A stretch of 64,000 bases of DNA from Caballeronia mineralivorans PML1(12) (lineage in GTDB: Bacteria > Pseudomonadota > Gammaproteobacteria > Burkholderiales > Burkholderiaceae), in contig NZ_AEJF01000051.1 in assembly GCF_001028175.1 (NCBI RefSeq), forward strand, positions 1 through 64,000, given 5' to 3'. Below, piece after piece: positions 19,696 to 28,270 of the stretch. The notes under the pieces were generated by a model. It saw nothing but the letters and a program-made list of their open reading frames with translations, had not been told where the DNA came from and did not search any database. Numbering within the stretch: position 1 is the stretch's first letter; every line of letters begins with the position of its first letter. A program made the position numbers and the translations under genes.

Positions 19696-21297
19696 TTACT
19701 TCTCGATCGACACGTCCTCATATCGGTAAGAATCATAGAGACCGTTGGTCGCCTGAACCAGATTCTTCACGTACGGCTGCCGGCAGTAGCCGAGATACTC
19801 GCCAAAGACCACTGGACGAACGGCCTGTTGCGTGATGCGACGATCGATCGCGTTGACAAGCGCCTTGCGCTTCACCGGATCCGCGGTTTGCGATTGCTCC
19901 TCGATCATTTTTTGCGTTTGCGGATCACAGTAATCGCTGTAATTTGTCGACGCCTTGCATGCGTAACTTCCGAACAGAACGGAGTCCGGATCATCGATCG
20001 GCGGCGCAGCGGAAAACATCAGAAACTGATAGCCAGACCGTTGAATCTCCCGCTGATTGGCGACGCTGATTTCGACCGGATCGAGTGTTGCATCAATATA
20101 GATCGTACGGAGCTGATCGGTGAGCAGCGTCGCCGGCGCGACGTGCGTCTCTCGATTGACGACAGTGAGGCGCGCTTGCAAATGGTGCGCGGGACCATAG
20201 CCGAGCTGCGCCATCAACTGGCGGCCCTCGTCGCGACTTTTGTTGACGTCCTTGCTGTAGCCGGGCAGATCGGCGAGCTGGTTTTGCGACAGTCCCCATG
20301 ATCCTCCCGGCGGCGCGAGCATCAATCCGGCGACAGGTGCTTTGCCATGTGCCATCACGGCGTTGAAGGCGTCATGATCGATTGCCAGTGCGATCGCACG
20401 ACGTAGTCTTTGATCCTTGAAAGTCGGATCGTTTGGGTTGTATAGAATTTGTCCTGTGGTGGCGTGAGGCGCCATGTCGCAAATGGCATTGGGCTGTTGC
20501 GCCTTGATGTTTTTTTCGGCTTCGATATTGACCTCCCTCCAGGTCAGATCGGCTTGACCTGACTCGAATGTCAACATTCTGGTGCCTTGATTTGGAATGA
20601 TCCGGTATTCGATCGCGTCGAGCTTGGGCTTGCCGCTCTTGAAGTAGTCCGAATTACGAACGAGTCGGATCGCCCGATTTCGGCGGAACTCAGCTAGCTT
20701 GAACGGACCAGTACCGATCGGATGCGTGCGCATGGTTTGCGCATCGACGTGACACGGATAAACCGGCGAAAAGCCCGATGCCAGCATCATGATGAAGGAC
20801 GGCTGCGGACGGCGCAAAACGAAGCTCACTTCCAGATCGCCGCTGGTATTCACGCTCTCGAGGTTCTCGTACCACGGCCTGCGCGGGTTCTTGCGCCAGC
20901 CCGAATCGCGTTTTCCGGTAATCGAATCCCACGTGCATTTCACGTCGGCACTGGTGAACGCCACACCGTCGTGCCATTTAACGCCTGGATGCAGTTTGAA
21001 CGTCAACGTTTTGCGGTCCAAGCTCCACGCCCAACTGTCGGCGAGGTCGGGCTTAATGGAACTCGCGTCGTTGCGTCGAGAGAGTTGGTCGAAAACTACC
21101 AGATTGTTGAACACCGGCATGAAAGGGATGACGGTCGACGTCGTCGCTTCTTCCTGTATCGACGCGGTAGGTGGATTGTCTCGCATGATTGCGCGTAATG
21201 TTCCTCCCGATTTTTGTGCGATCGTGATCGTAGGCATCAGCAAGCACGTACAGACAGTCAACGCGACAAACCACTTGCACAAACATATGCTTCTCAT
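19696..21297 (-). CDS. ABC transporter substrate-binding protein, island paralog 1 (SBP_bac_5)
   Basis: The 533-residue secreted protein has a Sec-type leader (KWFVALTVCTCLLMPTITIA) and a family-5 solute-binding domain with FKLHPGVKWHDGVAFTSADV and HPIGTGPFKLAE. It is a close paralog of the proteins at 29841 and 51519; all three share PFMPVFNNLVVFDQ-like and KPDLADSW-like runs and a conserved C-terminal Cys-containing region. AAGGAG precedes the ATG. A GTTAAC-type operator lies 52 bp upstream, shared with the divergent CoA-transferase gene. It probably feeds the Dpp-like permease at 33-37 kb. Confidence 0.93.
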   Translation of the reverse strand: MRSICLCKWFVALTVCTCLLMPTITIAQKSGGTLRAIMRDNPPTASIQEEATTSTVIPFMPVFNNLVVFDQLSRRNDASSIKPDLADSWAWSLDRKTLTFKLHPGVKWHDGVAFTSADVKCTWDSITGKRDSGWRKNPRRPWYENLESVNTSGDLEVSFVLRRPQPSFIMMLASGFSPVYPCHVDAQTMRTHPIGTGPFKLAEFRRNRAIRLVRNSDYFKSGKPKLDAIEYRIIPNQGTRMLTFESGQADLTWREVNIEAEKNIKAQQPNAICDMAPHATTGQILYNPNDPTFKDQRLRRAIALAIDHDAFNAVMAHGKAPVAGLMLAPPGGSWGLSQNQLADLPGYSKDVNKSRDEGRQLMAQLGYGPAHHLQARLTVVNRETHVAPATLLTDQLRTIYIDATLDPVEISVANQREIQRSGYQFLMFSAAPPIDDPDSVLFGSYACKASTNYSDYCDPQTQKMIEEQSQTADPVKRKALVNAIDRRITQQAVRPVVFGEYLGYCRQPYVKNLVQATNGLYDSYRYEDVSIEK

Positions 21298-21348
21298 CCG
21301 CAGTCTCCTTTTTGCTGATTGGCTTCTTACCTTACGGTAACGAATATG

Positions 21349-21366
21349 GTTGACAATAATGTTACT
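21349..21366. promoter_or_regulatory. Island operator 1 (GTTGAC-N6-GTTACT)
   Basis: GTTGAC-AATAAT-GTTACT fits the recurrent 6-6-6 pattern of the island and lies between the divergent binding-protein (52 bp) and CoA-transferase (118 bp) starts. It could serve both. The proposed binder is the GntR protein at 44668. Confidence 0.65.
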
Positions 21367-21483
21367 CTAAATGCATGCTGCGCGATAGACGGGCTTGTTT
21401 TCGCGCGCTGATGGTTCATACGAGGCGGCGGCGTTGATCCTCAAGTGCCCGGTGTGCCGATTGCCAATCAAGGGAAACCTCTA

Positions 21484-22878
21484 ATGACTGTTCGTAATCC
21501 TTTCGTTGATCTGATCGACGCCGCCGGGTATCAACACAGCGACGTCAAAGCAGTGCAAATTATGGGCGACGACCCTGTTTTGCCATTGCGTTATCGGATC
21601 GCTTCGACTGGCGCAGCGGCGATTGCTGCGAACGGACTCGCCGCGGCCGAGCTATGGAAACTGAAGGGCGGCGCGCCGCAGACCATTGAGGTCGATGCAC
21701 GACATGCGGCTGTCGCGATGCGCAGTTCCCATTATCTGCAAGTCGACGGAGCCCGGCCGCCGAACGCAGAAAAGCTCACCGGTTTCTATCCGACACAGGA
21801 TGGACGGTGGGTCTATCTGCACTGCAATTTTTCGAATCTGAGCGCGCGAAATTGCGCGGTGCTCGCTGCGGACGACACACGCGAATCGGTTGCCAAGCGG
21901 GTGCGCGAATGGGAGGGCGCGGAGCTCGAAGAGGCGATCTTTGCGGGCGGCGGCTGCGGCGCGTTGGTGCGCAGCGAAAGCGAATGGGACGCGTTGCCTC
22001 AGAAGCGTGCGGTCGAGGCGCTTCCGTTGCTTGAGATCGTCAAGATTGGCGAGTCGGAGCGGGAACCGCTGCCTGAAGGCGCGCGACCGCTGTCCGGCAT
22101 TCGTGTGCTGGATCTCACTCGCGTGTTGGCCGGACCGACCTGCGCGCGCACGCTCGCGGAGCACGGCGCGGATGTCCTGCGCGTGAACCGCGTGGATCTT
22201 CCCGATTCGGGGCTGTCCGATCTCGACACGGGCATCGGCAAGCTCGCGACCTACATCGACTTTCGCAACGCCCAACAAGCGACGACGCTACGCGATCTGA
22301 TTCGCGACGCGGATGTCTTTTCGCAAGCGTATCGACCTGGCGCGCTCGCAGCTTATGGTATGTCGCCGGAGAAGCTCGCGACGCTGCGTCCTGGCATCGT
22401 CGTCGTGTCGCTTAGTGCGTGGGGGCACACGGGACCTTGGAAAGATCGGCGCGGATACGACACGGTCGTGCAGGCGGCGAATGGAATGGCGTGGCAAGAC
22501 AGCGAGCGTCCGCAATTCCTGCCGGTTTCCGCGCAGGATTACTTGGCGGGATATCTGATGTCGTTCGGTGCGATGGTCGCGCTCGACCGGCGTACGCGTG
22601 AAGGCGGCACTTGGCTCGTGCGCGTGTCGCTCGCGCGGGTGGGTCACTGGATTCGACAGCAAGGTCTGTTGCGCAATCACGAGTACGTGGATCAGCCGAA
22701 CGAGTTGGATCGACTGGAACTCGAGCGCATTCTGATGTCGACTGAAAGCTTTGCGGGGCGCTTGACGCATCTCGGTCCGATTGCGCGGCTATCGGCGACG
22801 CCCGGGCGCTGGGATCGGCCGCCGGTCGCTCACGGAACCCATGCGCCTGAGTGGCCGACGAGAAGGACGCGCGGTTGA
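21484..22878 (+). CDS. CoA transferase, CaiB/BaiF family, with rearranged domain order
   Basis: The 464-residue family III CoA transferase has the segment normally found at the N-terminus (SGIRVLDLTRVLAGPTCAR) only at about residue 200. The first 190 residues resemble the part usually found later (TGFYPTQDGRWVYLHCNF). The catalytic Asp lies in SAQDYLAGYLMSFGA. CaiB enzymes move CoA between carboxylates. A GTG 13 codons upstream is possible, but the ATG is preferred. It is probably controlled by the operator at 21349. Substrate unknown. Confidence 0.87.
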   Translation: MTVRNPFVDLIDAAGYQHSDVKAVQIMGDDPVLPLRYRIASTGAAAIAANGLAAAELWKLKGGAPQTIEVDARHAAVAMRSSHYLQVDGARPPNAEKLTGFYPTQDGRWVYLHCNFSNLSARNCAVLAADDTRESVAKRVREWEGAELEEAIFAGGGCGALVRSESEWDALPQKRAVEALPLLEIVKIGESEREPLPEGARPLSGIRVLDLTRVLAGPTCARTLAEHGADVLRVNRVDLPDSGLSDLDTGIGKLATYIDFRNAQQATTLRDLIRDADVFSQAYRPGALAAYGMSPEKLATLRPGIVVVSLSAWGHTGPWKDRRGYDTVVQAANGMAWQDSERPQFLPVSAQDYLAGYLMSFGAMVALDRRTREGGTWLVRVSLARVGHWIRQQGLLRNHEYVDQPNELDRLELERILMSTESFAGRLTHLGPIARLSATPGRWDRPPVAHGTHAPEWPTRRTRG

Positions 22879-22907
22879 AGGCGGGATCGGGCGACTCGAT
22901 GTCGGTA

Positions 22908-22940
22908 GCAAGCCGGAGTCATATCTCGGCTCCGGCTTGC
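22908..22940 (+). terminator. Strong hairpin after the CoA-transferase gene
   Basis: GCAAGCCGGAG and CTCCGGCTTGC form a perfect 11-bp stem around an 11-nt loop, 30 bp after the stop codon. There is no U-run, so it may act as a 3' stabiliser or pause site and not as a classic intrinsic terminator. Confidence 0.55.
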
Positions 22941-22994
22941 AGGCGACACGTTTCAGGCGCCGAGCGCTTCGGCGGCGACGGGTTCGGTACTTAA

Positions 22995-23636
22995 ATCGGC
23001 GGGGTCGTGGCGGCTTTCGTAGCCACATCTTCGCGGTTCGCCCGATCGGCGACGAACAGAGCGGGAATGAGCAGCTGATTTCTTGCGCCACTAGGCGAAG
23101 ACGCGCTGGCCGCCACCCGCTGGGCTTGAACGATTGATTGCGGATGCGCTCGCAATTGCGCAGGCCGGGGCAGCGCCGTAGACGAATCACGCGGTCGGTC
23201 TTTCCGGTGGCGCTGGACCAGCGACCTGCGAGCGGGCCGTGCCGCGCACGATCCGAAAGACCTTTTTCTCACGCCGCCAGCACTTCGTCGATCGAACCGG
23301 GCTTGATGGTGTCGATCGCCAGTTCGTACATCGAACAGTGCCCTTCCGGCTCCATCTCTTTCATGAATGGCACCGCGCGAAGCAGTTCGATCTCGGGCGC
23401 GATGCGAGAATATCGGCCCCTTCGGTAGTCACGTCGCGGTCCTCGTCGAGCGGAAGCCCGTCCGGCAGCGACCACACGTGAACGACCTGATTGAGCTTAC
23501 CGAAGCTTGAATAGGCGGTGTCGTCATCCATGGTTCAGCATCCTTTGAGCTGGGCCGAACCGCATCGTTTGGGTATCGCCCGGGACAGGCGGTCTGGGTA
23601 CTCGTAGACACGTCGTGGACGAAGCGTCTCGATCAT
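22995..23636 (-). pseudogene. Broken two-domain NIPSNAP-family gene
   Basis: On the minus strand, pieces of two NIPSNAP domains follow each other. The first is around 23636-23430 with FGKLNQVVHVW. The second starts at 23330 with MYELAIDTIKPGSIDEVLAA. Two TGA stops occur where the family has Trp (after QLKGC and after EVLAA), and at least two frameshifts are also needed, so the gene is dead. It lies directly downstream of the LLM monooxygenase gene on the same strand and was probably its operon partner. NIPSNAP proteins have no settled catalytic role. Confidence 0.72.
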
Positions 23637-23733
23637 CGTATTCTTCCCCTATGCGGCGGAAGGGTTGCGGGACCGCGTCCGAACGAACACGAAGGTCCGA
23701 ATGCGCATGCATCGGGCCTTCGATCACGACGCG

Positions 23734-24834
23734 TTATCGCGACACGGCCGGGTCGGTTTCGCCGATGTACTCGTTAACGACCGGAATTAGATCGCGCCCA
23801 AATTCCTGGATATCGCTCGCGGGATCGAAACCGCGCACGAGGAACGCGGTCACACCGAGATCGTGATAAGCCTTCAGCGATTCTGCGATTTGCTCGGCAG
23901 TGCCCACGAGACCAGTCGAATTCGATCCACCGCCAATCGCGGCCGCGACCTCCGTCCACAACCGCGCGTCGCGCACCTTGCCCTGCGCCGCGATGTCGCG
24001 AAGGCGCTGCGAGCTGACCGCGTCCGGCTTGGCGCCTTTAGTCGCGCCGGCAGACGCGCCGCGCAGTTCCTTGATCCGCGCGATGATGTCGTCGGCTTTC
24101 TTCCACGCTTCAGCTTCGGACTGGCCGACGACCGGACGGAAGGTCAGCACGAACTGGATCGAGTTGGGATCGCGGCCCGCGGCCTGCGCGCTGGCACGAA
24201 TGCGGGAAATCATCTCTTGGGTCTCAGCAAGCGGTTCGCCGTAGAGCGCCCAATAATCCACGTGCTTCGATCCGACCTGAATCGCGTCATCCGATGCGCC
24301 GCCAAAGAAAATCGGGAAATGCGGTTTTTGTAGCGGCTTCAGCTTCGAAAACGACTGCTCCGTTTTGAAAAATTCGCCAGAATAGTCGAACGGCGCATTC
24401 TCCGTGAGCATTTTGCGAAATACGGTGAGCCATTCGTCAGTGCGCTTGTAGCGCTCGGCGTGGCTGAAAAAGTCGCCGTCGGCGCGTTGGTCCGCGTCGT
24501 TCCCGCCGGAGATGATGTGAATGCCGGCACGTCCGCCGTACACTTGGTCGAACGTCGACCACATCCGTGCCGCATAGGTCGGCGCGATGAAGCCAGGCCG
24601 ATGCGCGATCATGAATTTCAGGGTCGTGGTGTTCTGTGCAATGTGCGACGCGAGCACGAAACCATCCGGATTGCTCGAATGGTGAGCGATTAGAACGCGA
24701 TCGAAGCCCGCTTGTTCGTGCTCCTTTGCCCTCCGCACCATGTAGTCGACATCCATCACTGGTGCATCCTTGCGCTTCGGAACCGTCTCGCTTGAATACT
24801 CGTGATTGAGAAGACCAAAGAATTTAACGGACAT
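23734..24834 (-). CDS. LLM-class flavin-dependent monooxygenase (SsuD-like)
   Basis: The 366-residue luciferase-fold monooxygenase resembles the alkanesulfonate monooxygenase group. It has a start FFGLLNHEYSSE, AGFDRVLIAHHSSNPDG, the SsuD-like GRAGIHIISGGNDADQRADGD, and FPIFFGGASDDAIQVG. It needs FMNH2 from a reductase; the only candidate in the window is the flavin reductase-IclR fusion at 47308. GGAGGAA precedes the ATG. An island operator lies 100 bp upstream. The substrate may be a sulfonate but could be another small oxygenated carbon compound. Confidence 0.92.
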   Translation of the reverse strand: MSVKFFGLLNHEYSSETVPKRKDAPVMDVDYMVRRAKEHEQAGFDRVLIAHHSSNPDGFVLASHIAQNTTTLKFMIAHRPGFIAPTYAARMWSTFDQVYGGRAGIHIISGGNDADQRADGDFFSHAERYKRTDEWLTVFRKMLTENAPFDYSGEFFKTEQSFSKLKPLQKPHFPIFFGGASDDAIQVGSKHVDYWALYGEPLAETQEMISRIRASAQAAGRDPNSIQFVLTFRPVVGQSEAEAWKKADDIIARIKELRGASAGATKGAKPDAVSSQRLRDIAAQGKVRDARLWTEVAAAIGGGSNSTGLVGTAEQIAESLKAYHDLGVTAFLVRGFDPASDIQEFGRDLIPVVNEYIGETDPAVSR

Positions 24835-24933
24835 GACGTTCCTCCATATTCATCTGAAATTTCGCCGAAACGAAAACCGAGCTCCGACAGGTGTACAGGC
24901 TGCGATCGCAGTCAAAATTAACTGTAGCCGATG

Positions 24934-24951
24934 GTTAACAATAAAGCTACA
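24934..24951 (-). promoter_or_regulatory. Island operator 2 (GTTAAC-N6-GCTACA)
   Basis: GTTAAC-AATAAA-GCTACA lies 100 bp upstream of the SsuD-like gene. It shares the run GTTAACAATAAAG with the porin-gene site at 43200. Confidence 0.7.
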
Positions 24952-25076
24952 GTTTGGTATCCGATGTTGGCATCCAACTCGATACAACGCCGGAAGCCGC
25001 GGGTTTTTCCTATGCTTGAGATAGATCGCAAACCCAAAGCACGATAGCAAATCAAGGGATTGCATGGTATCGTTTG

Positions 25077-25094
25077 GTTAACAATATTGTCACC
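25077..25094 (+). promoter_or_regulatory. Island operator 3 (GTTAAC-N6-GTCACC)
   Basis: GTTAAC-AATATT-GTCACC is a nearly perfect dyad only 6 bp upstream of the first ATG of the CitE-type gene. Binding here would cover the transcription start or ribosome entry of the five-gene operon that follows. Confidence 0.7.
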
Positions 25095-25100
25095 TATACG

Positions 25101-26039
25101 ATGGCTCTAATGAATCACTCATCCTATTCCCGGCCTCGCCTCAACCGGTCTTCGTTGATCGTGCCGTTAAGCAATCGCAAATTCATTGAGAAAGCGCATC
25201 TGCGTGGCGCGGACAGCATCACGCTTGATCTTGAGGATGGAGTTGCTTCCAACGCGAAAGCCGACGCGCGCGCGGCGCTCGCCGATGCGATCCCGATGGT
25301 GTCGAGAGGCGGCGCGTGGATCAAGGTGCGCGTCAACCGGCGTCTCGATCTGCTGGTCGAGGATCTGCGCGCGGCCGTGATCGGAGGCGTCGCATGTATC
25401 GGCATCGCGAAGACCGATAGCGCGGGTCATGTGCGTCTCGTCGCGGAGCTCATCGGGGAACTCGAACGCGAACGCGGCTTGCCGATAGGCGCGATCCGCT
25501 TAGCGGCTTCGATCGAAACGCCGCAGGCGCTTCAACGGGCGCACGAGATTGCTACGGCCGATATGCGGCTGATGTCGATCGGTCTCGGCAGCCTCGATCT
25601 TGCGGCGGCGTGCGGATTCGAAGCGGTGCCCGAAACACTGCTTTACCCGAAGCAAATGGTTTTCTATGCGGCCAAAGCGGCGGGTCTCGAATGCGGCGGC
25701 TTTATCGGCTCGATCGCCGATTACACCGATCTTGACGGCTTGCGTGAGGTCATCCGCGAGTCGAAGAAATTCGGCTTTCGCGGCGGCGGCGCGATCCATC
25801 CGAACCAAGTGAAGGTGCTGAACGAGGAATACGGACCGTCGCGCGAGCAGATCGACAATGCCCGCACTATCATCGATCTGGCCGAGGCGGCATTCGCTGA
25901 AGGCAAGGGCGCTTTCGCGTACAAGGGAAAGATGGTCGATAAGCCGGTCATAGATGCGGCGCGTGAAACGCTCACCTTGGCCGCGACGATCGCCGAGCAC
26001 GAGGCGAAGGTACAGCAGTTGTTGATCAACGAACACTGA
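25101..26039 (+). CDS. HpcH/HpaI aldolase / CitE-type acyl-CoA lyase
   Basis: This 312-residue TIM-barrel lyase has DSITLDLEDGVA, IRLAASIETPQAL and GGAIHPNQVKVLNEEYGPS, all signatures of the citrate-lyase beta/malyl-CoA lyase group. These cleave or form 3-hydroxyacyl-CoA such as malyl- or citramalyl-CoA using Mg2+. It may start at 25101 or 25110; no good ribosome site is visible because the island operator abuts the start. It heads an operon with CoA transferase, HMG-CoA-lyase-like, MFS and binding-protein genes, so CoA-ester cleavage late in a pathway is likely. Confidence 0.9.
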   Translation: MALMNHSSYSRPRLNRSSLIVPLSNRKFIEKAHLRGADSITLDLEDGVASNAKADARAALADAIPMVSRGGAWIKVRVNRRLDLLVEDLRAAVIGGVACIGIAKTDSAGHVRLVAELIGELERERGLPIGAIRLAASIETPQALQRAHEIATADMRLMSIGLGSLDLAAACGFEAVPETLLYPKQMVFYAAKAAGLECGGFIGSIADYTDLDGLREVIRESKKFGFRGGGAIHPNQVKVLNEEYGPSREQIDNARTIIDLAEAAFAEGKGAFAYKGKMVDKPVIDAARETLTLAATIAEHEAKVQQLLINEH

Positions 26040-26049
26040 TGGGGCAATT

Positions 26050-27285
26050 ATGGCAATCGAGCAGAAGACTTTTCAACCCGATGCGGGCGGACCGTTGAAA
26101 GGCATCCGCATCGTCGATCTGAGCCGGCTGGTGTCGGGCAACACGTTGACGATGGTGCTTGCGGACCTCGGCGCGGATGTCGTGAAGATCGAGCCGCCGA
26201 AAGGCGACAGTCTGCGCGCATGGGTGAAAGGCGGAATCTCGACGGACTGGAAATCGTTGGGCCGTAACAAGAAGAGTCTCGGGCTCGATCTTCGTCAGGC
26301 CGAAGGCATCGCGTTGCTCAAGCGCGTCATCGCGAAATCGGATGTGCTGGTCGAGAACTTTCGCACCGGAACGCTTGAAAAAATGGGGCTCGCGCCCGAG
26401 ACGCTGCTCGAATTGAATCCGCGCCTCGTGATCACGCGCATCACCGGCTTCGGTCAGACCGGACCGTACGCGGCGCGTCCGGGGTTCGGCACGCTGGTCG
26501 AAGGCATGTGCGGGATGGCCGAAGCCACTGGTTTCGCCGACGGCCCGCCGATCTTGCCGCCGGGTCCGCTCGCCGATACATGTGCGGGCTATTGCGGCGC
26601 GATGAGCGTGCTCGCTGCGATTCGCGAGGTGGAGGTGAACGGTGGTCGCGGTCAGATAATCGATCAGCCGCTCTTCAATCCGCTTTTCGTCGCGCTCGGT
26701 GCGCAGGCCGCTAACTATCGCGTCACGGGGAAGCTTCGTGTGCGCAACGCCAATCAGAATCTCTATCGGACCAAGGACGGCAAGTACGTGTCGTACACAG
26801 CGTCGATGGAGCCGATGCCGCAGCGCATGCTGGAGGCAATCGGAAAGGGCAAGTACAACAACGATCCCGAATACGCGGGCGTGCGTGGGCGCACCAACCA
26901 CGGTGCCGAAATTAGGGGCTGGGTTCAGGACTACCTCGGCAGGCTTACGCAGGAAGAGGCCGTCGCGTTTTTCGAAGAGAAGGAAATCAGCGGTGCGCCG
27001 ATTTACGACATATCGCAGATCATGGACGATCCGCATTTTCAGTCGTTTGAAACGGTCGTCGAGATTCCGGATGAAGAGATGGGCCATGTGCCAATGTTCG
27101 GTTTTACCAACAAGTTATCGGCCACGCCGCATCAGTTCTTCCGGCCGGCACCATCGATCGGCGAGCACAACGCAGAAGTGCTCGAGTGGATCGGCATCGA
27201 TGCTGCGGAAGTTGAGCGTTTGCAAGAGAGAAAAGTTGTTCACACGGGCGCCGCCGTCGAACGTTCCGACTTCTCCTACCAGTAA
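26050..27285 (+). CDS. CoA transferase, CaiB/BaiF family
   Basis: The 411-residue canonical family III CoA transferase starts LKGIRIVDLSRLVSGNT, has the CoA-contact run VLVENFRTGTLEKMGL and the catalytic-Asp region PPGPLADTCAGYCGA. It lies 10 bp after the CitE-type lyase and 9 bp before the HMG-CoA-lyase-like gene, so the three are co-translated. It would activate an acid by CoA exchange before cleavage by one of the two lyases, as seen in itaconate-type pathways. The actual acid is not known. Confidence 0.93.
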   Translation: MAIEQKTFQPDAGGPLKGIRIVDLSRLVSGNTLTMVLADLGADVVKIEPPKGDSLRAWVKGGISTDWKSLGRNKKSLGLDLRQAEGIALLKRVIAKSDVLVENFRTGTLEKMGLAPETLLELNPRLVITRITGFGQTGPYAARPGFGTLVEGMCGMAEATGFADGPPILPPGPLADTCAGYCGAMSVLAAIREVEVNGGRGQIIDQPLFNPLFVALGAQAANYRVTGKLRVRNANQNLYRTKDGKYVSYTASMEPMPQRMLEAIGKGKYNNDPEYAGVRGRTNHGAEIRGWVQDYLGRLTQEEAVAFFEEKEISGAPIYDISQIMDDPHFQSFETVVEIPDEEMGHVPMFGFTNKLSATPHQFFRPAPSIGEHNAEVLEWIGIDAAEVERLQERKVVHTGAAVERSDFSYQ

Positions 27286-27294
27286 ATCTCACTT

Positions 27295-28251
27295 ATGAAT
27301 AACAAGACCCGCCGTATTCGCATCAACGAAGACGGCCCCCGCGAAGGCTTCCAGATCGAGAGCGTGTCCATTCCGACGGCGCGCAAGGTCGACCTGATCA
27401 ATGCGTTGTCGGGCACTGGACTGGCGGAAATCCAGATCGCGTCGTTCGTCCATCCGCGCAAAGTGCCGAGCATGGCCGACGCAGAAGACATCGTCGCCAC
27501 CGTCGAAATGGTGCCGGGCGTCAAGTATACGGCGCTCTACATGAATGCTCGCGGGCTCGAGCGCGCGATCTCGACCGGCCGACTGTCGATCGACGATTTG
27601 GGCTTTAACGTATGCGCATCGCCTGCTTTTCTCGCTCGCAACGAAAACGCCACGCCCGAGGCGAGAAAGCAGCGCAAGCGCCAGATGATCGACGTCGCCC
27701 GAGGTCATGGCATCCGACCGGCCAATAGCGGCAGCGTCAGTGCCGCGTTTGGCTGCAATTTTCAAGGCGACATCGGGATCGACATGCTGCTTGACGCGGT
27801 ACGCGATGTGCACGAGTTCGCTGCGGAGTTCGATTGCAGGATCGACAAGCTCGGCTTCTCGGACACCATGGCTTGGGCGACGCCCGACAAGATTCGCCGG
27901 ACGCTGGACGTGGTCTACACGCACTATCCGGACGTCGAGATCTCGTTGCATCTGCACGACACGCGCGGCATGGCGATGGCCAATGCGCTCGCAGCGATCG
28001 ATCTCGGCGTGCGTGAGTTCGACACCTCGATCGGTGGACTTGGCGGCTGTCCATTCGCCGCGCATCAAGGCGCGGCCGGCAATCTCTGCACCGAAGACTT
28101 CGCCTTCATGTGTGAAGAAATGGGCTACGAAACTGGCTTGGATCTCGATCGACTGATCGAAGCCGCACAGCTCGCAGAGTCGATCGTCGGGCATTCACTG
28201 CCCGGAAAGGTCAAATCCGGCGGCAGCCTCGCCTCGTATCGCCGGCGGTGA
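27295..28251 (+). CDS. Hydroxymethylglutaryl-CoA lyase-like enzyme
   Basis: The 318-residue DRE-TIM metallolyase has EDGPREGFQIESVSIP near the N-terminus (the family DxGxRxG region), LGFSDTMAWATP, HLHDTRGMAMAN (metal His residues) and the active-site loop GGLGGCPFA with the catalytic Cys. Such enzymes cleave HMG-CoA to acetoacetate and acetyl-CoA, but relatives cleave other 3-hydroxy-3-methyl acyl-CoAs. Next to two CoA-transferases and a CitE-type lyase it probably makes acetyl-CoA from the island's substrate. Confidence 0.92.
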   Translation: MNNKTRRIRINEDGPREGFQIESVSIPTARKVDLINALSGTGLAEIQIASFVHPRKVPSMADAEDIVATVEMVPGVKYTALYMNARGLERAISTGRLSIDDLGFNVCASPAFLARNENATPEARKQRKRQMIDVARGHGIRPANSGSVSAAFGCNFQGDIGIDMLLDAVRDVHEFAAEFDCRIDKLGFSDTMAWATPDKIRRTLDVVYTHYPDVEISLHLHDTRGMAMANALAAIDLGVREFDTSIGGLGGCPFAAHQGAAGNLCTEDFAFMCEEMGYETGLDLDRLIEAAQLAESIVGHSLPGKVKSGGSLASYRRR

Positions 28252-28270
28252 GCCGCGCGTGGGCGCATCA

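Noticed and set aside
26026-28194. Two long antisense frames (353 and 301 codons) over the CoA transferase and HMG-CoA-lyase genes
   Set aside because: Both real genes have catalytic motifs in place; the antisense products show none.
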